The notes: a model not told the origin generated them from the sequence alone. A stretch of 64,000 nucleotides of DNA from Actinomyces ruminis (GCF_002154335.2 NZ_MTPX02000040.1:1-64000); one strand, 5' to 3'. Counted from the stretch's first letter, positions 9,949 to 20,855 are shown. Numbers and translations: made by a program.

Positions 9949-9977
9949 TTGGCAACAACGTTTGTGCTGGGTGATTA
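9949..9977 (+). promoter_or_regulatory. Candidate uxuB promoter
   Basis: TTGGCA, 17 bases, then TGATTA, ending about 90 bases before uxuB. A GGCAAC half-site overlaps the -35 box, linking it to the GTTGCC/GGCAAC sites before uidA. The rest of 9614-10069 shows no gene that I can support. Confidence 0.35.
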
Positions 9978-10069
9978 TGTGGATACCTTTAGTGCGCTTG
10001 TTTATGCTGGCAGCGGGCTCCGCCCGATGTGAATGATGAGCCAATCTACCGTAAGGGAGTCGGCAACTC

Positions 10070-11683
10070 ATGAGACTGACCATTGACGGTCTGCAGGATC
10101 GGGACGCGTACCGGGATGCCGGCGTCGCGGTGCCCGCGTTCGACGTCGCCGCCATGCAGGCGGCGGGCCGCGCCCGGCCGCGCTGGCTGCACCTGGGCGC
10201 CGGCAACATTTTCCGCGTCTTTCTGGCCCGCATTGCCGACGACCTTATTGCCGCCGGACACCACTGGCCGATTACCGGCGTCGTCACCACCGACCCGGCC
10301 GGCTTCGATGCCCGGCTCGGCGCCCACGACCTGCTCACCCTGTCTGTAACCCTCAACCCCGATGGCGGTCGCGACCTGCGCGCCATCGCCGGCCTGTCCG
10401 AGGGGCTGGCGACGCGGCGCGAGGCGGATCTCGCCCGCCTCTTCATGCTCGCCGGCGACCCCGAGGTCACCCTCGTCTCCCTGACCATCACCGAGAAGGG
10501 GTACGCCGTCCACGACGGCGCAGGCCGACTCCTGCCCGAGGTCGCCGACGCCGTTGCCACCGGACCCCGCGGATACCAGTCGCACGCCATGGCGCTGCTG
10601 GCCGGGCTGCTGCTGACTCGCTACGAGGCCGGCGGCGCCCCCATCACCCTGATGAGTTGCGACAACTTCAGCCACAACGGCGACCGACTGCGCGAGGCGA
10701 TCGACGTCGTCGCCCGCGGTTGGGTCGATGCGGGCACGGCGCCCGAGGTCTTTCTCGACTGGCTCGCCGATCCGACCCGCGTGGCCTTCCCCATCACCGT
10801 CATCGACAAGATCACCCCCCGCCCCAGCCCAGCTGTCAGCGAGGACCTGGCTCGGCTGGGCTTCACCGACATGGGGCTGACCGCCCACGGGCGCACCCCT
10901 CAGGCCGGCTTCGTCAACACCGAACCCACCGAGTACCTCATCATCGAGGACGCCTTCGCCGCGGCTCGCCCGCCATTCGAACAGGCCAGGGCGCACGTCG
11001 TCGCGCGCGAGGTGTGTGACGACTTCGAGAACATGAAGGTGACCACCTGCCTCAACCCGCTGCACACCGCTCTGGCCGTCGCCGGCTGCCTGCTGCGCAT
11101 GCCCACCATCGACGCCGAGATGCGCGATCCGGCCCTGGCGGCGCTCGTGAACCGGCTGGGTTGGGACGAGGGCCTGCCGGTGGTCTCCGATCCCGGCGTG
11201 GTCGCCCCCGCGGACTTCCTCACCGAGGTGCTCGGCACCCGCTTCACCAACCCCTACCTGCCCGACGATCCGGCCCGCATCGCCATGGACACCTCGCAGA
11301 AGCTGCCCATTCGCTTCGGCCAGACCCTGCTGCGCTACCGCGACCGCGGCCTGGAAATGGACACACTCACGGCGATCCCGTTGGTGATCGCCCTGTGGTG
11401 CCGCTATCTGACCGGCATCGCCGACGACGGCGCCCCCTTCACCCCGTCCTCCGACCCCCGCTACGAGGAGCTCCACGCCCATGTGGCCGACCTGCGCCTG
11501 GACGGATCCGCCGAGGTCGGAGTCGTTCACGCCGCGCTGCAACCGATCCTGTCCGATCCGACCCTGTTCGCCCTGGACCTGTACACCACCCCGCTGGCTG
11601 CCAAGATCGAGGCGCTTACGACCCAGCTTTTTGCCGGTCCCGGTGCCGTGCGCGCCACCATTGAGGAGGAGATGCTGCCATGA
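10070..11683 (+). CDS. uxuB: D-mannonate oxidoreductase (fructuronate reductase)
   Basis: NAD-dependent long-chain polyol dehydrogenase of 537 residues that interconverts D-fructuronate and D-mannonate. Family signs are [12 protein letters not shown] near the N-terminus (dinucleotide-binding start), [10 protein letters not shown] near 203-212, DKITPRPSP, and the catalytic-domain segment [14 protein letters not shown], which includes the Asn-x-x-His of mannitol dehydrogenases. The ATG follows GGGAG. Its stop overlaps uxuA by ATGA, so the two are translationally coupled. Mannitol or altronate dehydrogenases (UxaB) are close relatives; adjacency to uxuA and the nearby kdgK and eda favour UxuB. 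It uses the fructuronate made by UxaC. Confidence 0.92.
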   Translation: MRLTIDGLQDRDAYRDAGVAVPAFDVAAMQAAGRARPRWLHLGAGNIFRVFLARIADDLIAAGHHWPITGVVTTDPAGFDARLGAHDLLTLSVTLNPDGGRDLRAIAGLSEGLATRREADLARLFMLAGDPEVTLVSLTITEKGYAVHDGAGRLLPEVADAVATGPRGYQSHAMALLAGLLLTRYEAGGAPITLMSCDNFSHNGDRLREAIDVVARGWVDAGTAPEVFLDWLADPTRVAFPITVIDKITPRPSPAVSEDLARLGFTDMGLTAHGRTPQAGFVNTEPTEYLIIEDAFAAARPPFEQARAHVVAREVCDDFENMKVTTCLNPLHTALAVAGCLLRMPTIDAEMRDPALAALVNRLGWDEGLPVVSDPGVVAPADFLTEVLGTRFTNPYLPDDPARIAMDTSQKLPIRFGQTLLRYRDRGLEMDTLTAIPLVIALWCRYLTGIADDGAPFTPSSDPRYEELHAHVADLRLDGSAEVGVVHAALQPILSDPTLFALDLYTTPLAAKIEALTTQLFAGPGAVRATIEEEMLP

Positions 11684-12792
11684 AAATGACCTTCCGCTGG
11701 TACGGGGAGGCCTACGACCCCATCCCTCTGGAGCATGTGCGCCAGGTTCCCGGCATGACCGGCATCATGGGGGTGCTGGATCAGTACGCCGCGGGCGAGG
11801 TCTGGGGCCGGGAGGACATCGGGGCGCTGGTGGATCAGGTGCATGCCCAGCACCTGGAGTGCGAGGTCATCGAGTCGGTCAATGTCCACGAGGACATCAA
11901 ACTGGGTCTGCCCAGCCGGGACACCTACATCGCCAACTACTGCCAGACCCTGGAGAACCTGGCGGCATTCGGTGTCAAGGTGGTCATCTACAACTTCATG
12001 CCGGTGTTCGACTGGCTGCGCACCGAGCTGTATCACCGCAACGCCGACGGATCGACCTGCCTGTACTACAACCACGCCGACGTCGAGGGCATGGGGCCGC
12101 GCGAGATCGTCACCATGACCGAGCGTGCCTCCGGCGGACTGACCCTGCCCGGCTGGGAGCCCGAGCGGCTGGGTCGGCTGGAGGAGGTGCTTTCCCTGTA
12201 CGAGGGCATCGACCACGCGCAGATGCGCGAGCACTACCGCTACTTCCTCCAGGGCGTCATCCCCACCTGCGAGAGGGTGGGCATCCGCCTGGCCGTCCAC
12301 CCCGATGATCCCGCCTGGGACCTGTTCGGCCTGCCGCGCGTGTGCAAGAACCGCGACGACCTGGACGCCATCGTCCGCCTGGTCGACTCCCCGGCCAACT
12401 CCCTGTGCGTGTGTTCCGGCTCGCTCGGTTCCAACCCCGACAACGACGTGCCCGCCATCTTCCGCGAATTCGGCGAGCGTGGCCGCATCGCAGCCGCCCA
12501 TGTGCGCAACGTCAAGCACCTGGGTCCCAAGCACTTCCAAGAGGCTCAGCACCTGTCCGCCGACGGCAGCCTGGACATGGCCGCAATCGTCGAGGCCATT
12601 TACGACACCTGCCCGGACGTGTACGTGCGCCCCGACCACGGCCGCATGATCTGGGGCGAGACAGGCCGTCCCGGCTACCCGCTGTATGACCGCGCCCTGG
12701 GAGCCACCTACATCAACGGCCTGTACGAGGCCACCGCCAAGCTCAAGTCCCGCCCCGCCCCGCGGGGTCGGTCGATCCGGCGGCACGAGTAG
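11680..12792 (+). CDS. uxuA: Mannonate dehydratase
   Basis: Dehydrates D-mannonate to 2-keto-3-deoxygluconate (KDG). The 370-residue protein is a TIM-barrel, metal-dependent Uxu[21 protein letters not shown] at the start, [16 protein letters not shown] near 105-120, HPDDP in the active site near 208, [13 protein letters not shown] near 246, HVRNVKHL near 276 and [11 protein letters not shown] near 322. All of these are recognised UxuA segments. It overlaps uxuB by four bases. The last dozen residues ([13 protein letters not shown]) are basic and look non-conserved. Function is well supported by sequence and by neighbours. Confidence 0.95.
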   Translation: MKMTFRWYGEAYDPIPLEHVRQVPGMTGIMGVLDQYAAGEVWGREDIGALVDQVHAQHLECEVIESVNVHEDIKLGLPSRDTYIANYCQTLENLAAFGVKVVIYNFMPVFDWLRTELYHRNADGSTCLYYNHADVEGMGPREIVTMTERASGGLTLPGWEPERLGRLEEVLSLYEGIDHAQMREHYRYFLQGVIPTCERVGIRLAVHPDDPAWDLFGLPRVCKNRDDLDAIVRLVDSPANSLCVCSGSLGSNPDNDVPAIFREFGERGRIAAAHVRNVKHLGPKHFQEAQHLSADGSLDMAAIVEAIYDTCPDVYVRPDHGRMIWGETGRPGYPLYDRALGATYINGLYEATAKLKSRPAPRGRSIRRHE

Positions 12793-12878
12793 CATGTCGA
12801 AACCGGCACAAGTGGCGTGTCGAGCCCGGTGGAGACAACGCGCCTGCGAACCGGGATACGCGCGGAGAGGAGACAGCA

Positions 12879-13571
12879 ATGATGCAACCGAGTAGAGAAA
12901 CAAGCGGAGCAACTGAGCGGGATGAGGCGGCAGCGAAGTCGCCCCTCGCTGCGCTACTGGCCGCCAACCCGGTGGTGCCCGTGGTCGTCGTTGACTCCGC
13001 CGAGGACGGAGTCAACGTCGGCAAGGCCCTGGTGGCCGGCGGCATCACGACGGCGGAGGTCACGTTCCGCACCGCCGCGGGCGCCGATGCCATCCGTGCC
13101 ATGCAGGAGGTCGAGGGACTGACGGTTGGAGCCGGCACCGTCATCAACACCGCGCAGGTCGAGGCCGCCGTGGCCGCAGGTGCGAAGTACATCGTCTCCC
13201 CGGGCTTCAGCGCCGACGTTGTACGCGCCACTCTCGACGCCGGGATCATCTCGCTGCCCGCCTGCTCGGACGCCTCCTGGATCATGGCCGCCCTCGAGCT
13301 CGGCATCGACACCGTCAAGTTCTTCCCCGCTTCGATCAACGGTGGTGTGCCCGCAATCAAGGCGCTCTCCGCCGCGTTCCCCGGCTTGGGGTTCGTCCCG
13401 ACCGGCGGGGTTAACGCCGACAACCTGGCCGAGTACCTGTCCGTTGACGTGATCCGCGCCTGCGGCGGCTCCTGGATGGTCAAGAAGGACCTGGTCGTTG
13501 CGGGCGACTGGGAGCAGATCACCCGCCTGTCTGCCCAGGCGATTCAGATTGCGAAGGAGTGCGGCCGATGA
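12879..13571 (+). CDS. eda: KDPG aldolase (2-keto-3-deoxy-6-phosphogluconate aldolase)
   Basis: Cleaves KDPG to pyruvate and glyceraldehyde-3-phosphate, ending the uronate route. The 230-residue class I aldolase has the Schiff-base lysine in VKFFPAS and the catalytic glutamate in the segment TTAEVTFRTAAGADAI. GAGTVINTAQVEAAVAAGAK and PTGGVNADNL follow in family order. About 30 residues of non-conserved leader precede the core. The ATG follows GAGGAG. Its stop overlaps the kdgK start by ATGA. The close relative 4-hydroxy-2-oxoglutarate aldolase activity often belongs to the same enzyme. Confidence 0.92.
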   Translation: MMQPSRETSGATERDEAAAKSPLAALLAANPVVPVVVVDSAEDGVNVGKALVAGGITTAEVTFRTAAGADAIRAMQEVEGLTVGAGTVINTAQVEAAVAAGAKYIVSPGFSADVVRATLDAGIISLPACSDASWIMAALELGIDTVKFFPASINGGVPAIKALSAAFPGLGFVPTGGVNADNLAEYLSVDVIRACGGSWMVKKDLVVAGDWEQITRLSAQAIQIAKECGR

Positions 13572-14698
13572 GCACCGACACCGAAACCACTGTTGCTGCC
13601 GGGCCGGTCTGCCCGCGTCCCGCCGAGGAGTGCCGTTATGACGTCGTCTCCTTGGGTGAGGTGATGCTGCGCCTGGACCCGGGTGAGGGGCGAGTGCGTA
13701 CCGCCCGTCGCTTCGAGGTGTGGGAGGGCGGCGGCGAGTACAACGTCGCCCGTGGCCTGTCCCGCTGCTTCGGCCTGCGCGCCGGCGTGGTCACTGCGCT
13801 TGCGGACAATGAGGTCGGTCATCTGATCGAGGGCATGATCCTGGCCGGCGGTGTCGATCCCATGATCACCTGGGCGCCCTACGACGGTATTGGCCGCACC
13901 GTGCGCAACGGGTTGAACTTCACCGAGCGCGGCTTCGGGGTGCGCGGTGCCGTTGGAGTGTCCGACCGCGGAAACACCGCCATCGCCCAACTGCGGGCCG
14001 ACGACGTCGACTTCGAGTACCTGTTCGGCACTCTCGGGGTGCGTTGGCTGCATACTGGCGGCATCTTCGCCGCGCTGTCCGAGTCGGCCGCCGAGGTCGC
14101 CGAGGCCGCCATGAACGCCGCCCACCGCCACGGCACGATCGTCTCCTACGACCTGAACTATCGACTCTCCCTGTGGAAGGGGATCGGTGGCATTGAGCGG
14201 GCCCAGGAGGTCAACCGGCGTCTGGCCCGGCTGGTGGATGTCATGATCGGCAACGAGGAGGACTTCACCGCCTCCCTCGGCTACGAGGTGGAGGGCGTGG
14301 ACGCCAACCTGTCCAAGCTGGACACCACCGCCTTCGAGCACATGATCGAGCGGGTCACCGCCGACTTCGACAACTTCAAGGTCGCGGCCACCACCTTGCG
14401 CCAGGTGCGCACCGCCACGGTCAACGACTGGTCCGCGATCGCCTGGTCGCGGCAGGACGGTTTCGTGCGCTCCACCCAGCGGCCGGGCCTGGAGATCCTC
14501 GACCGCGTCGGCGGCGGTGACTCCTTCGCCTCCGGCCTCATTTTCGGGCTGCTCGATACCGGGGACCTGGCCACCGCCGTCGAGTACGGTGCGGCTCACG
14601 GCGCCCTGGCCATGACCACACCCGGTGACACCACCATGGCCACCAAGGCCGAGGTATTGCGGCTCGCTGCGGGCGGCGGGGCCCGCGTCCAGCGCTGA
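13568..14698 (+). CDS. kdgK: 2-keto-3-deoxygluconate kinase (PfkB family)
   Basis: Phosphorylates KDG to KDPG. The 376-residue ribokinase-fold protein has the PfkB signatures: GGGEYNVARGLSRCFG near 54-69, DLNYRLSLWKG near 197, and the catalytic-base motif DRVGGGDSFASGLIFG near 313. ATG 13568 overlaps the eda stop, with AAGGAG upstream; an in-frame ATG nine bases earlier is less likely. The longer middle region (LNFTERGFGVRGAVGVSDRG) resembles clostridial and actinobacterial KDG kinases rather than the shorter E. coli type. With eda, uxuA and uxuB it forms a complete conversion module. Confidence 0.9.
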   Translation: MSTDTETTVAAGPVCPRPAEECRYDVVSLGEVMLRLDPGEGRVRTARRFEVWEGGGEYNVARGLSRCFGLRAGVVTALADNEVGHLIEGMILAGGVDPMITWAPYDGIGRTVRNGLNFTERGFGVRGAVGVSDRGNTAIAQLRADDVDFEYLFGTLGVRWLHTGGIFAALSESAAEVAEAAMNAAHRHGTIVSYDLNYRLSLWKGIGGIERAQEVNRRLARLVDVMIGNEEDFTASLGYEVEGVDANLSKLDTTAFEHMIERVTADFDNFKVAATTLRQVRTATVNDWSAIAWSRQDGFVRSTQRPGLEILDRVGGGDSFASGLIFGLLDTGDLATAVEYGAAHGALAMTTPGDTTMATKAEVLRLAAGGGARVQR

Positions 14699-14716
14699 CG
14701 GACCGACGACGGCGCA

Positions 14717-14751
14717 GCGGCCGGGCGGGGGCCCCGCAGGTCCCCGGCCGC
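14717..14751 (+). terminator. GC-rich hairpin after kdgK
   Basis: Nine-base perfect arms (14717-14725 and 14743-14751) with further pairing in the loop, 18 bases after the kdgK stop. No T-run follows, but the position suits the end of the uronate operon. Confidence 0.45.
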
Positions 14752-14856
14752 CATGCCGCGAGTCGGCGGGAATAGTGTGTCTGTCACGGTGGTTGCGGTC
14801 TCTACACGCGTAAGCGCGTAGCCACAGACATGATCGACAGAGAGCGAGAGTCCCTG

Positions 14857-15503
14857 ATGGAGTTCAGTCAGGTCATCAACAGGCGTCATTCGGTCCGCGA
14901 TTTCACCGATCAGCCGGTGGCCCGCGAGGATCTGCTGGACATTGCCCGAGCCGCACTCACGGCGCCGTCGTGGGTGAACTCCCAGCCCTGGCGCATCTAT
15001 ATCGCCACGGGTACGACTCTGGCCGATATCAAGGCGCAGCACCGGGCACACGTCGACGCCGGCGATGGGGGGCACTCCGACTTCCCGGTCATGCACCGCA
15101 CCGACTGGTCGCCGGACGCTCAGGCGAACATGGCCGGACTCGGCGCGCAGATCGGGGAGTACTTCGGTGACGAAGGACGGGCCTTTGCCGCCTCCCAATC
15201 CCGCCTCTTCAATGCCCAGGCGATTGCCTATCTGACCGTTCCGGTCGGCTCCTCGCAGTGTCGATCCACGACCTCGGCGGCCTGTCGATGACACTCGTCC
15301 TAGCGGCCTTCGACCAGGGACTCGGCGCGATCAACGCCTATGAACTCGTCAAGTACCCCGACGACGTCCGCCGGGTCATGGGCATCAGCGACCAGGAACT
15401 GCTCGCCGTCGGCGTCGCCCTGGGATACCCGGCCGACAATAAGCTGGGCACCTTCGCTCCCGAGCATGTGAAGGTCGATGAGGTCGTCACTCTGAAGGAC
15501 TGA
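14857..15503 (+). CDS. Nitroreductase-family FMN oxidoreductase (frameshifted)
   Basis: About 215 residues when repaired. The opening MEFSQVINRRHSVRDFTDQP and the segment LTAPSWVNSQPWRIYIATG are the classic nitroreductase FMN-binding start. The C-terminal half (SIHDLGGLSMTLVLAAFDQGLG, then LAVGVALGYPADNKLG) completes the fold. The halves are in different frames; adding one G near 15260 gives PVGSSQWSIHDLGG in one reading frame. An in-frame ATG lies 27 bases upstream. The natural substrate of such enzymes is rarely predictable, and there is no obvious link to the sugar genes around it. Confidence 0.78.
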
Positions 15504-15565
15504 CTCGGGGAGGCGTCGCCACGTTGACTGCCTTCAGCGCCTGTAACACGAGTTCGGCTCAACGA

Positions 15566-15621
15566 CACGAGTTTTTGGAGGTTTGCAGGTGTTTAAGCCG
15601 TGCAGAACTCCAAAACTCGTG
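15566..15621. repeat. Long hairpin-forming inverted repeat
   Basis: Arms 15566-15580 and 15608-15621 pair over 14 bases with one bulged T. A further TGCA/TGCA pairing lies inside. Part of the arm (ACACGAGTT) also occurs just upstream at 15547. It lies between two convergent genes and could be a bidirectional terminator or a small dispersed repeat. Confidence 0.45.
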
Positions 15622-15690
15622 CGTATGGGGGCAAATGCGTGTTTGTGACGCCCGTGGCATGGTGGCGCCGGGCGCATGGACGGCCGCAGC

Positions 15691-16955
15691 TCACATCCAC
15701 GCGGCCGGGTCGGCGACGACCTCCTCCAACAGGGACCAGGCCGCGCCGGTGACCGCCGGCGTCTGGTCCTGCGAGGTGGTGATCACCTCTGGCACCGACC
15801 AGCGCGAGGACAGCACCCGCTGCCGTAGCTCCGCTTCCAACTCGGGGCGCAAGATGTCCGCCAGCGGGGCCAGGTGCCCGCCCAGGATCACCGTGGGAAT
15901 GTCCAAGACGTTGATGGCGGCGCTCAGTCCGACGCCGAGTGCCCGGGCGGCGTCGCTGACGGCCCGGCGCGCGGCGGGCGCTTGCGCCTCCCAGGCCGCC
16001 ACCAACTCCTGCGGTCCGGCCGTTGCCTCCAGCCCGGCGGCTGCCAGAATGAGTCGGCGCCCTGCATAGCGTTCGACGCAGCCGCGGTTGCCGCAGGTGC
16101 ACAGCGGGCCGGTCGGATCCACCTGGATGTGCCCTACCTCCCCGGCGAAGCCAGAGACCCCCAGCATGACCTGATGGTTGCGCACAATCCCCGCGCCAAT
16201 GCCGTTCTCCCCGGACAGGTAGATGAAAGAGGGGGAGGAATGGAGCGCCGCGGGCCGGTCGCGCCCCGCGGTCAGGGCCCCGAAGTTGGCCTCATTGCCA
16301 GATGCAGCACCAGGCCGTCGGGCTGGAGCACCTCGGCCAGGAATGGACGTGGATCGATCCGTTCCCAACCCAGGTTGGGAGCACGCAGCAGGGTCTCGTG
16401 TGAGACCAGACCGGGGAGAGCGATGGCAGCCCCCACCTTGCGGGCTCGCCGTACGGCGTCGAGATTCAGCACATCACGGGTCAGCCTCGCCAGTTGGGGG
16501 AGGACTTCGGCGGGATCGGAGGCTTCGAAGTCGCCCAGCACCACTCGCTCGGCCAGAACCTCACCGGACAAATCAATCGCGCGCACCGCCATCCGGGAGA
16601 CGTTCACCTCCAGGCCGATGGCCACGTAGGTGCCCAGGGCCGGGGCCAGCGGCACCGCCGGCCGGCCCGGTCCGGAGGCCGGAGAGGGATCCAGCTCGGT
16701 CAGGATGCCGGCCGCGACCAGATCATCGGCCAACCGAGACGCGGTTGAGCGAGTCATGCCGGTGATGGCGGCAACATCGGCGCGCGAGACTGGCGCGGGA
16801 GCGGCGAATACGTGCCTGGCCAGCAGGGCCAGGTTCGCCGTCCGCAGGCTGGACTGCCGGGCGGAGACGGGGGCTGCGGAGGCCGGGGTACGGGGGGCGA
16901 GGGACGGCGACGCTGACGTCATGCGGGTTTGAGACACACCTTGACCATACCGCAC
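15691..16955 (-). CDS. ROK-family regulator, XylR-like (frameshifted)
   Basis: About 421 residues when repaired: an N-terminal MarR-like winged helix ([28 protein letters not shown], residues about 58-85) followed by a ROK sugar-kinase-like domain with the zinc motif [12 protein letters not shown] and the [10 protein letters not shown] segment. The frame breaks at about 16298. Adding one base restores the family's GNEANFGAL active-site region. It is divergent from xylA with a gap of 50 bases, the usual place for a XylR repressor of xylose genes. The start is uncertain; another ATG lies at 16922. Xylose as inducer is inferred from position. Confidence 0.82.
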
Positions 16956-17005
16956 ACCCGTGGCATAGTTGCGTGAGCGAACAAAATCCGGCTCGAGGAG
17001 GAACC

Positions 17006-18186
17006 ATGGTTCGTAAGCCCACTAAGGAAGACAAGTTCTCATTCGGTCTGTGGACCGTCGGCTGGCTGGCCGCCGACCCCTTCGGCGACACCACCCGCAC
17101 CGCCCTGAAGCCCTGGGAGTACGCCGAGAAGCTCGCCGAGTTGGGCGCCTGGGGCATTACCTTCCACGACAACGACGTCTTTCCCTTCGATGCCACTGAT
17201 GCCGAGCGCGCCGAAATCGTCGGCAAGCTCAAGGACACGGTGGACGCCACGGGCCTGACCATTGAAATGGTCACCACCAACACCTTCACCCACCCGATCT
17301 TCAAGGACGGCGGCCTGACCAACAACGACCGCTCCATCCGGCGCTTCGGGCTGCGCAAGATCCTGCGCAATGTGGACCTGGCCGCCGAACTCGGCGCCAC
17401 CACCTTCGTCATGTGGGGTGGCCGCGAGGGTGCCGAGTACGACTCCTCCAAGGACCTGGGGGCCGTATTCGACCGCTACAAGGAGGGGCTGGACACCGTC
17501 GCGCAGTACATCAAGGACCAGGGTTACAACCTGCGCATCGGTTTGGAGCCCAAGCCGAATGAGCCCCGCGGTGATATCTTCCTGCCCACCGTCGGCCACG
17601 CCCTGGCACTGATTGCCGAGCTGGACAATGGTGACATCGTCGGCCTGAACCCCGAGGTCGGCCACGAGCAGATGGCGGGTCTGAACTACACCCACGCCCT
17701 GGCACAGGCGCTGAACGCCGGCAAGCTCTTCCACATCGACCTCAACGGCCAGAAGGGCCTGAAGTACGACCAGGACCTGGTCTTCGGCCACGGCGACCTG
17801 CTCAGCGCCTTCTTCACCGTCGACCTGCTGGTCAATGGCTTCCCCGGTGGCGGTCCCCGTTACGAAGGACCCATCCACTTCGACTACAAGCCTCGCGCAC
17901 CGACGGCATCGACGGCGTGTGGGAGTCCGCGGCAGCGAACATGGAGATGTACCTCCAGCTCGCGGAGAAGGCCCGCGCCTTCCGCGCCGACCCGGCCGTC
18001 CAGGAGGCCCTGAAGCTTTCTGGCATCTACGAGCTCAGTGAGCCCACTCTGGCCGAGGGAGAGACGATCGCCGATCTGCTCGCCGACCGCAGCGCCTACG
18101 AGGACTTCGACGCCGAGGCCGCCGCTGCCCGCGACTACCACTTCGTCGACCTCTACGAGAAGGCCGTTCAGCACCTCATCAGCTGA
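17006..18186 (+). CDS. xylA: Xylose isomerase (frameshifted near its 3' end)
   Basis: Isomerises D-xylose to D-xylulose. The repaired protein is about 393 residues, the length of the actinobacterial class I enzyme. Seen in order: [32 protein letters not shown] with the catalytic His-Asp region, [11 protein letters not shown], the metal-ligand glutamate in [33 protein letters not shown], and [23 protein letters not shown] with the metal-binding Asp residues. The ATG follows GAGGAGG. One base is missing at about 17893, after FDYKP; restoring it gives the expected [20 protein letters not shown]. All catalytic residues lie before the break. Confidence 0.93.
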
Positions 18187-18230
18187 GCGCACCTTCGACT
18201 AATACAACCCGTACCCGAAGTTCAATCGGT

Positions 18231-18268
18231 GGCCGGCCGTGGGCTGAGCAATCGGCTCACGGCCGGCC
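18231..18268 (+). terminator. Hairpin between xylA and xylB
   Basis: Eleven-base perfect GC-rich arms (18231-18241 and 18258-18268) with a partly self-pairing loop. It begins 45 bases after the xylA stop and ends 25 bases before xylB. It may attenuate or stabilise the transcript rather than separate the genes. Confidence 0.5.
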
Positions 18269-18292
18269 GGCCTTCAATGTGGAAGGAAGCCC

Positions 18293-19771
18293 ATGCCTCT
18301 CGTCGCCGGCGTCGATTCCTCGACGCAGTCCTGCAAGCTAGTCGTCCGTGACGCCGCCACCGGCGTCCTGGTGCGTGAGGCCAAGGCCTCGCACCCGGAC
18401 GGCTCCGAAGTCCACCCCGATCACTGGTGGACCGCACTCAACGAAGTGATCGACGGCGTCGGCGGGCTCGACGACGTTGCCGCCCTGAGCGTGGGCGGCC
18501 AGCAGCACGGCATGGTGGTGCTCGACGCCGATGGCCAGGTAATCCGCCCTGCGCTGCTGTGGAACGACACCCGCAGCGCCGGCGCCGCCCGCGACCTGAT
18601 CCGTGAGTTCGGCGACGGCGACGAGGCGGCCGGCCGCCGCGCCTGGGCCGACGCTGTCGGCTCCGTGTTGGTCGCCTCCCTGACCATTACCAAACTGCGC
18701 TGGTTGGCCGACCATGAGCCCGAGAATGCCGCTCGCATCGCCGCCATCTGCCTGCCGCACGACTGGCTTACCTGGAAGCTGTCCGGTGCCAGCTCGCTCG
18801 ACACCCTGGTCACCGACCGCTCCGACGCCTCCGGCACCGGCTACTTCGACTCCGTGACCAACACCTATCGCCGCGACCTGCTTGCACGCGCCCTGCGCCG
18901 CAGCGAGGAGGAGGTGGCCGGCATCGTGCTGCCGCGCGTGGTCGGCCCGCACGAGGAAGCCGCCCGCGGCGGCATCTTCACGACGCCGTCTGGGGAGGAG
19001 CGCGATCTGACCCACCTGGTGCTCGGGCCCGGATGCGGGGACAATGCGGGCGCCGCCCTCGGACTCGGCCTGCGTCCGGGCGCCACCAGTGTCTCGCTGG
19101 GAACCTCCGGCGTGGTCGCCGCAGTCTCGGCTACCCCTACCCACGACGCCTCCGGGCTGGTCACCGGATTCGCCGACGCCACCGGTGCCTTCCTGCCGCT
19201 GGCCTGCACACTGAACGCCGCCCGCATCCTGGATGCCGCCAAGCAGGTGCTGGGGGTGTCGTACGAGGAGTTCGACCGGCTCGCACTGTCTGCCGAGCCC
19301 GGGGCCGCCGGTCTGGTGCATGTGCCCTACCTCGAGGGGGAGCGCACCCCGAACCTGCCGGAGGCCACCGGCATGCTCACCGGCATGACACTGTCCTCGC
19401 TGACCCCCGCGAACTATGCGCGCGCCGCCGTCGAGGGGCTGCTGTGCCTGATGGGGGCGTGCGTAGACGCGGTGCGCAGCCAGGGCGTCGCGATCGACGC
19501 GGTCACGCTCGTGGGCGGGGGAGTGAAGTGGGCCTGCGCCCGTGAGCTCGCTCCTGCCGTGCTTGCCGTCCCGGTGGACGTGCCCGAGCCGGGCGAGTAC
19601 GTGGCCAATGGCGCTGCGAAGCAGGCCGCCTGGGTGCTCGCTGGTGGTGAGGAACCGCCCGTCTGGGAACTCGGGCCGGTAGAGCATCTGGTCGCCGAGC
19701 CTCAGCCCGAGGTGCGTGCCGCCTACGATGCGGCCGCGGCCATCGTGGCGGCATCACAGCAGAGCGCCTGA
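18293..19771 (+). CDS. xylB: Xylulokinase
   Basis: Phosphorylates D-xylulose to xylulose-5-phosphate for the pentose phosphate or phosphoketolase route. The 492-residue FGGY kinase begins [19 protein letters not shown] (phosphate-binding loop), with the substrate-site segment [17 protein letters not shown] near 63-79. [29 protein letters not shown] follows near 246, and the C-terminal nucleotide-binding part has [15 protein letters not shown]. It lies directly after xylA. The GGQQHG motif and xylA adjacency separate it from glycerol or gluconate kinases. Confidence 0.94.
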   Translation: MPLVAGVDSSTQSCKLVVRDAATGVLVREAKASHPDGSEVHPDHWWTALNEVIDGVGGLDDVAALSVGGQQHGMVVLDADGQVIRPALLWNDTRSAGAARDLIREFGDGDEAAGRRAWADAVGSVLVASLTITKLRWLADHEPENAARIAAICLPHDWLTWKLSGASSLDTLVTDRSDASGTGYFDSVTNTYRRDLLARALRRSEEEVAGIVLPRVVGPHEEAARGGIFTTPSGEERDLTHLVLGPGCGDNAGAALGLGLRPGATSVSLGTSGVVAAVSATPTHDASGLVTGFADATGAFLPLACTLNAARILDAAKQVLGVSYEEFDRLALSAEPGAAGLVHVPYLEGERTPNLPEATGMLTGMTLSSLTPANYARAAVEGLLCLMGACVDAVRSQGVAIDAVTLVGGGVKWACARELAPAVLAVPVDVPEPGEYVANGAAKQAAWVLAGGEEPPVWELGPVEHLVAEPQPEVRAAYDAAAAIVAASQQSA

Positions 19772-19789
19772 ACGGTGTCCGGGCACCGT
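19772..19789. terminator. Small hairpin between convergent xylB and regulator genes
   Basis: ACGGTG and CACCGT arms around a six-base loop immediately after the xylB stop, in a 55-base convergent gap. It is short and lacks a clear T-run. Confidence 0.3.
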
Positions 19790-19826
19790 CGGAGGGAGCT
19801 CTTCGCCCGGCTCGACGGCGTCGCCG

Positions 19827-20855
19827 CTACCCCCGCGGCGGCGCCGTCGAACTCCGTTCCACCAGGCGGGTGGGGATCTTGACGGAACCGATGGTTCGTC
19901 TGCTGCTGGCTGACTCATCAGCGAGATCAAGCGCCGCCTCGACGGCGCGCGCCCCCATGGTCTCCAGTGCCTGGTGAATGGTGGTTAGCGGGGGAGCAGC
20001 GCACTCGGCAAGGAAGGTGTCGTCGTAGCCGACCACACTGATGTCTCCGGGGATCGACAAACCGCGTTCCCGAGCTGCTTCATACACCCCGATGGCGGAG
20101 ACATCGCATGCGCACACCACCGCAGTGGGCCGCCGCTCGGGCTCCAAATCCAGTAGTTTCAGGCCCGAACGCAGACCGTTCGCATAGGTGTAGCTGTCTC
20201 CCAGCACGAGGCTGGGGTCAACCTCGACCCCGGCATCCATCATGGCCGAACGGAAGCCGAGCAACCGTTCACGGGCGGGCAGCGACCGTTCCGGGCCTGC
20301 GATGAAAGCGATGCGTTTGTGTCCCAGCGCGAGCAAGTGCTGTGTGGCCGCCATGCCACCGTTCCAGTTCGCTGATGAAATCTCCAACAGACCGTCTGGG
20401 GTCTCTTGAGCGGGATCGATGGTGATCACCGGCAGTTGTAGGGTCCGGACCGCTCGCACTTGGGAGGACGAGAGCTCCATGGTCACCAAGATGAGTGCTA
20501 GATGCCCCTCGGCTACCAGGCGACGCACCCAGGACTGCGAAGCCGATTCCCGGCGACTTGAGAAAGCGCGCACGTCGAGAATGACTCCGTGGTCGTGTGC
20601 GGCGGCGACCGCGCCTGCCAGCACACGATTGGTGTAGTAGGTGTCAAGCGTGTCGAAAACGATGGTGACGATGGGAGCGTTGCGTTCGGCTGGGGTAGGC
20701 GCCTCGTAACCGAGCTCCTCGGCGAGACTGAGAATCTGCCTACGAGTGCGGGCGGATACGTCCTGACGGCCGTTGATCGCCTTGGACACGGTTGCACGAG
20801 AAACCTTCGCGGCCGCGGCAATGGTGTCAAGCGTGACGCGTTCGCGCGAAACCAC
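19827..20855 (-). CDS. LacI-family regulator of the xylan/aldouronate genes
   Basis: About 342 residues with an N-terminal helix-turn-helix (VTLDTIAAAAKVSRATVSKAINGRQDVS, from about residue 6) and a sugar-sensing domain. GTG 20855 is chosen because GGAGGG lies just upstream. A longer frame opens at 20948 but its first 31 residues have no family character. It is a close paralogue of the regulator at 33279: both have VFDT(L/V)DT early in the effector domain and S(V)VG(Y/F)DDT with LTT(I/V)HQ near the C-terminus. It is divergent from the CE7 esterase, so it probably controls that gene and the importer operon after it. The ligand is unknown, plausibly a xylo- or aldouronic oligosaccharide. Confidence 0.85.
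   Translation of the reverse strand: MVSRERVTLDTIAAAAKVSRATVSKAINGRQDVSARTRRQILSLAEELGYEAPTPAERNAPIVTIVFDTLDTYYTNRVLAGAVAAAHDHGVILDVRAFSSRRESASQSWVRRLVAEGHLALILVTMELSSSQVRAVRTLQLPVITIDPAQETPDGLLEISSANWNGGMAATQHLLALGHKRIAFIAGPERSLPARERLLGFRSAMMDAGVEVDPSLVLGDSYTYANGLRSGLKLLDLEPERRPTAVVCACDVSAIGVYEAARERGLSIPGDISVVGYDDTFLAECAAPPLTTIHQALETMGARAVEAALDLADESASSRRTIGSVKIPTRLVERSSTAPPRG

Noticed and set aside
10046-11542. A 498-codon minus-strand frame opposite uxuB
   Set aside because: Antisense to a confidently assigned gene; composition is shadow-like.
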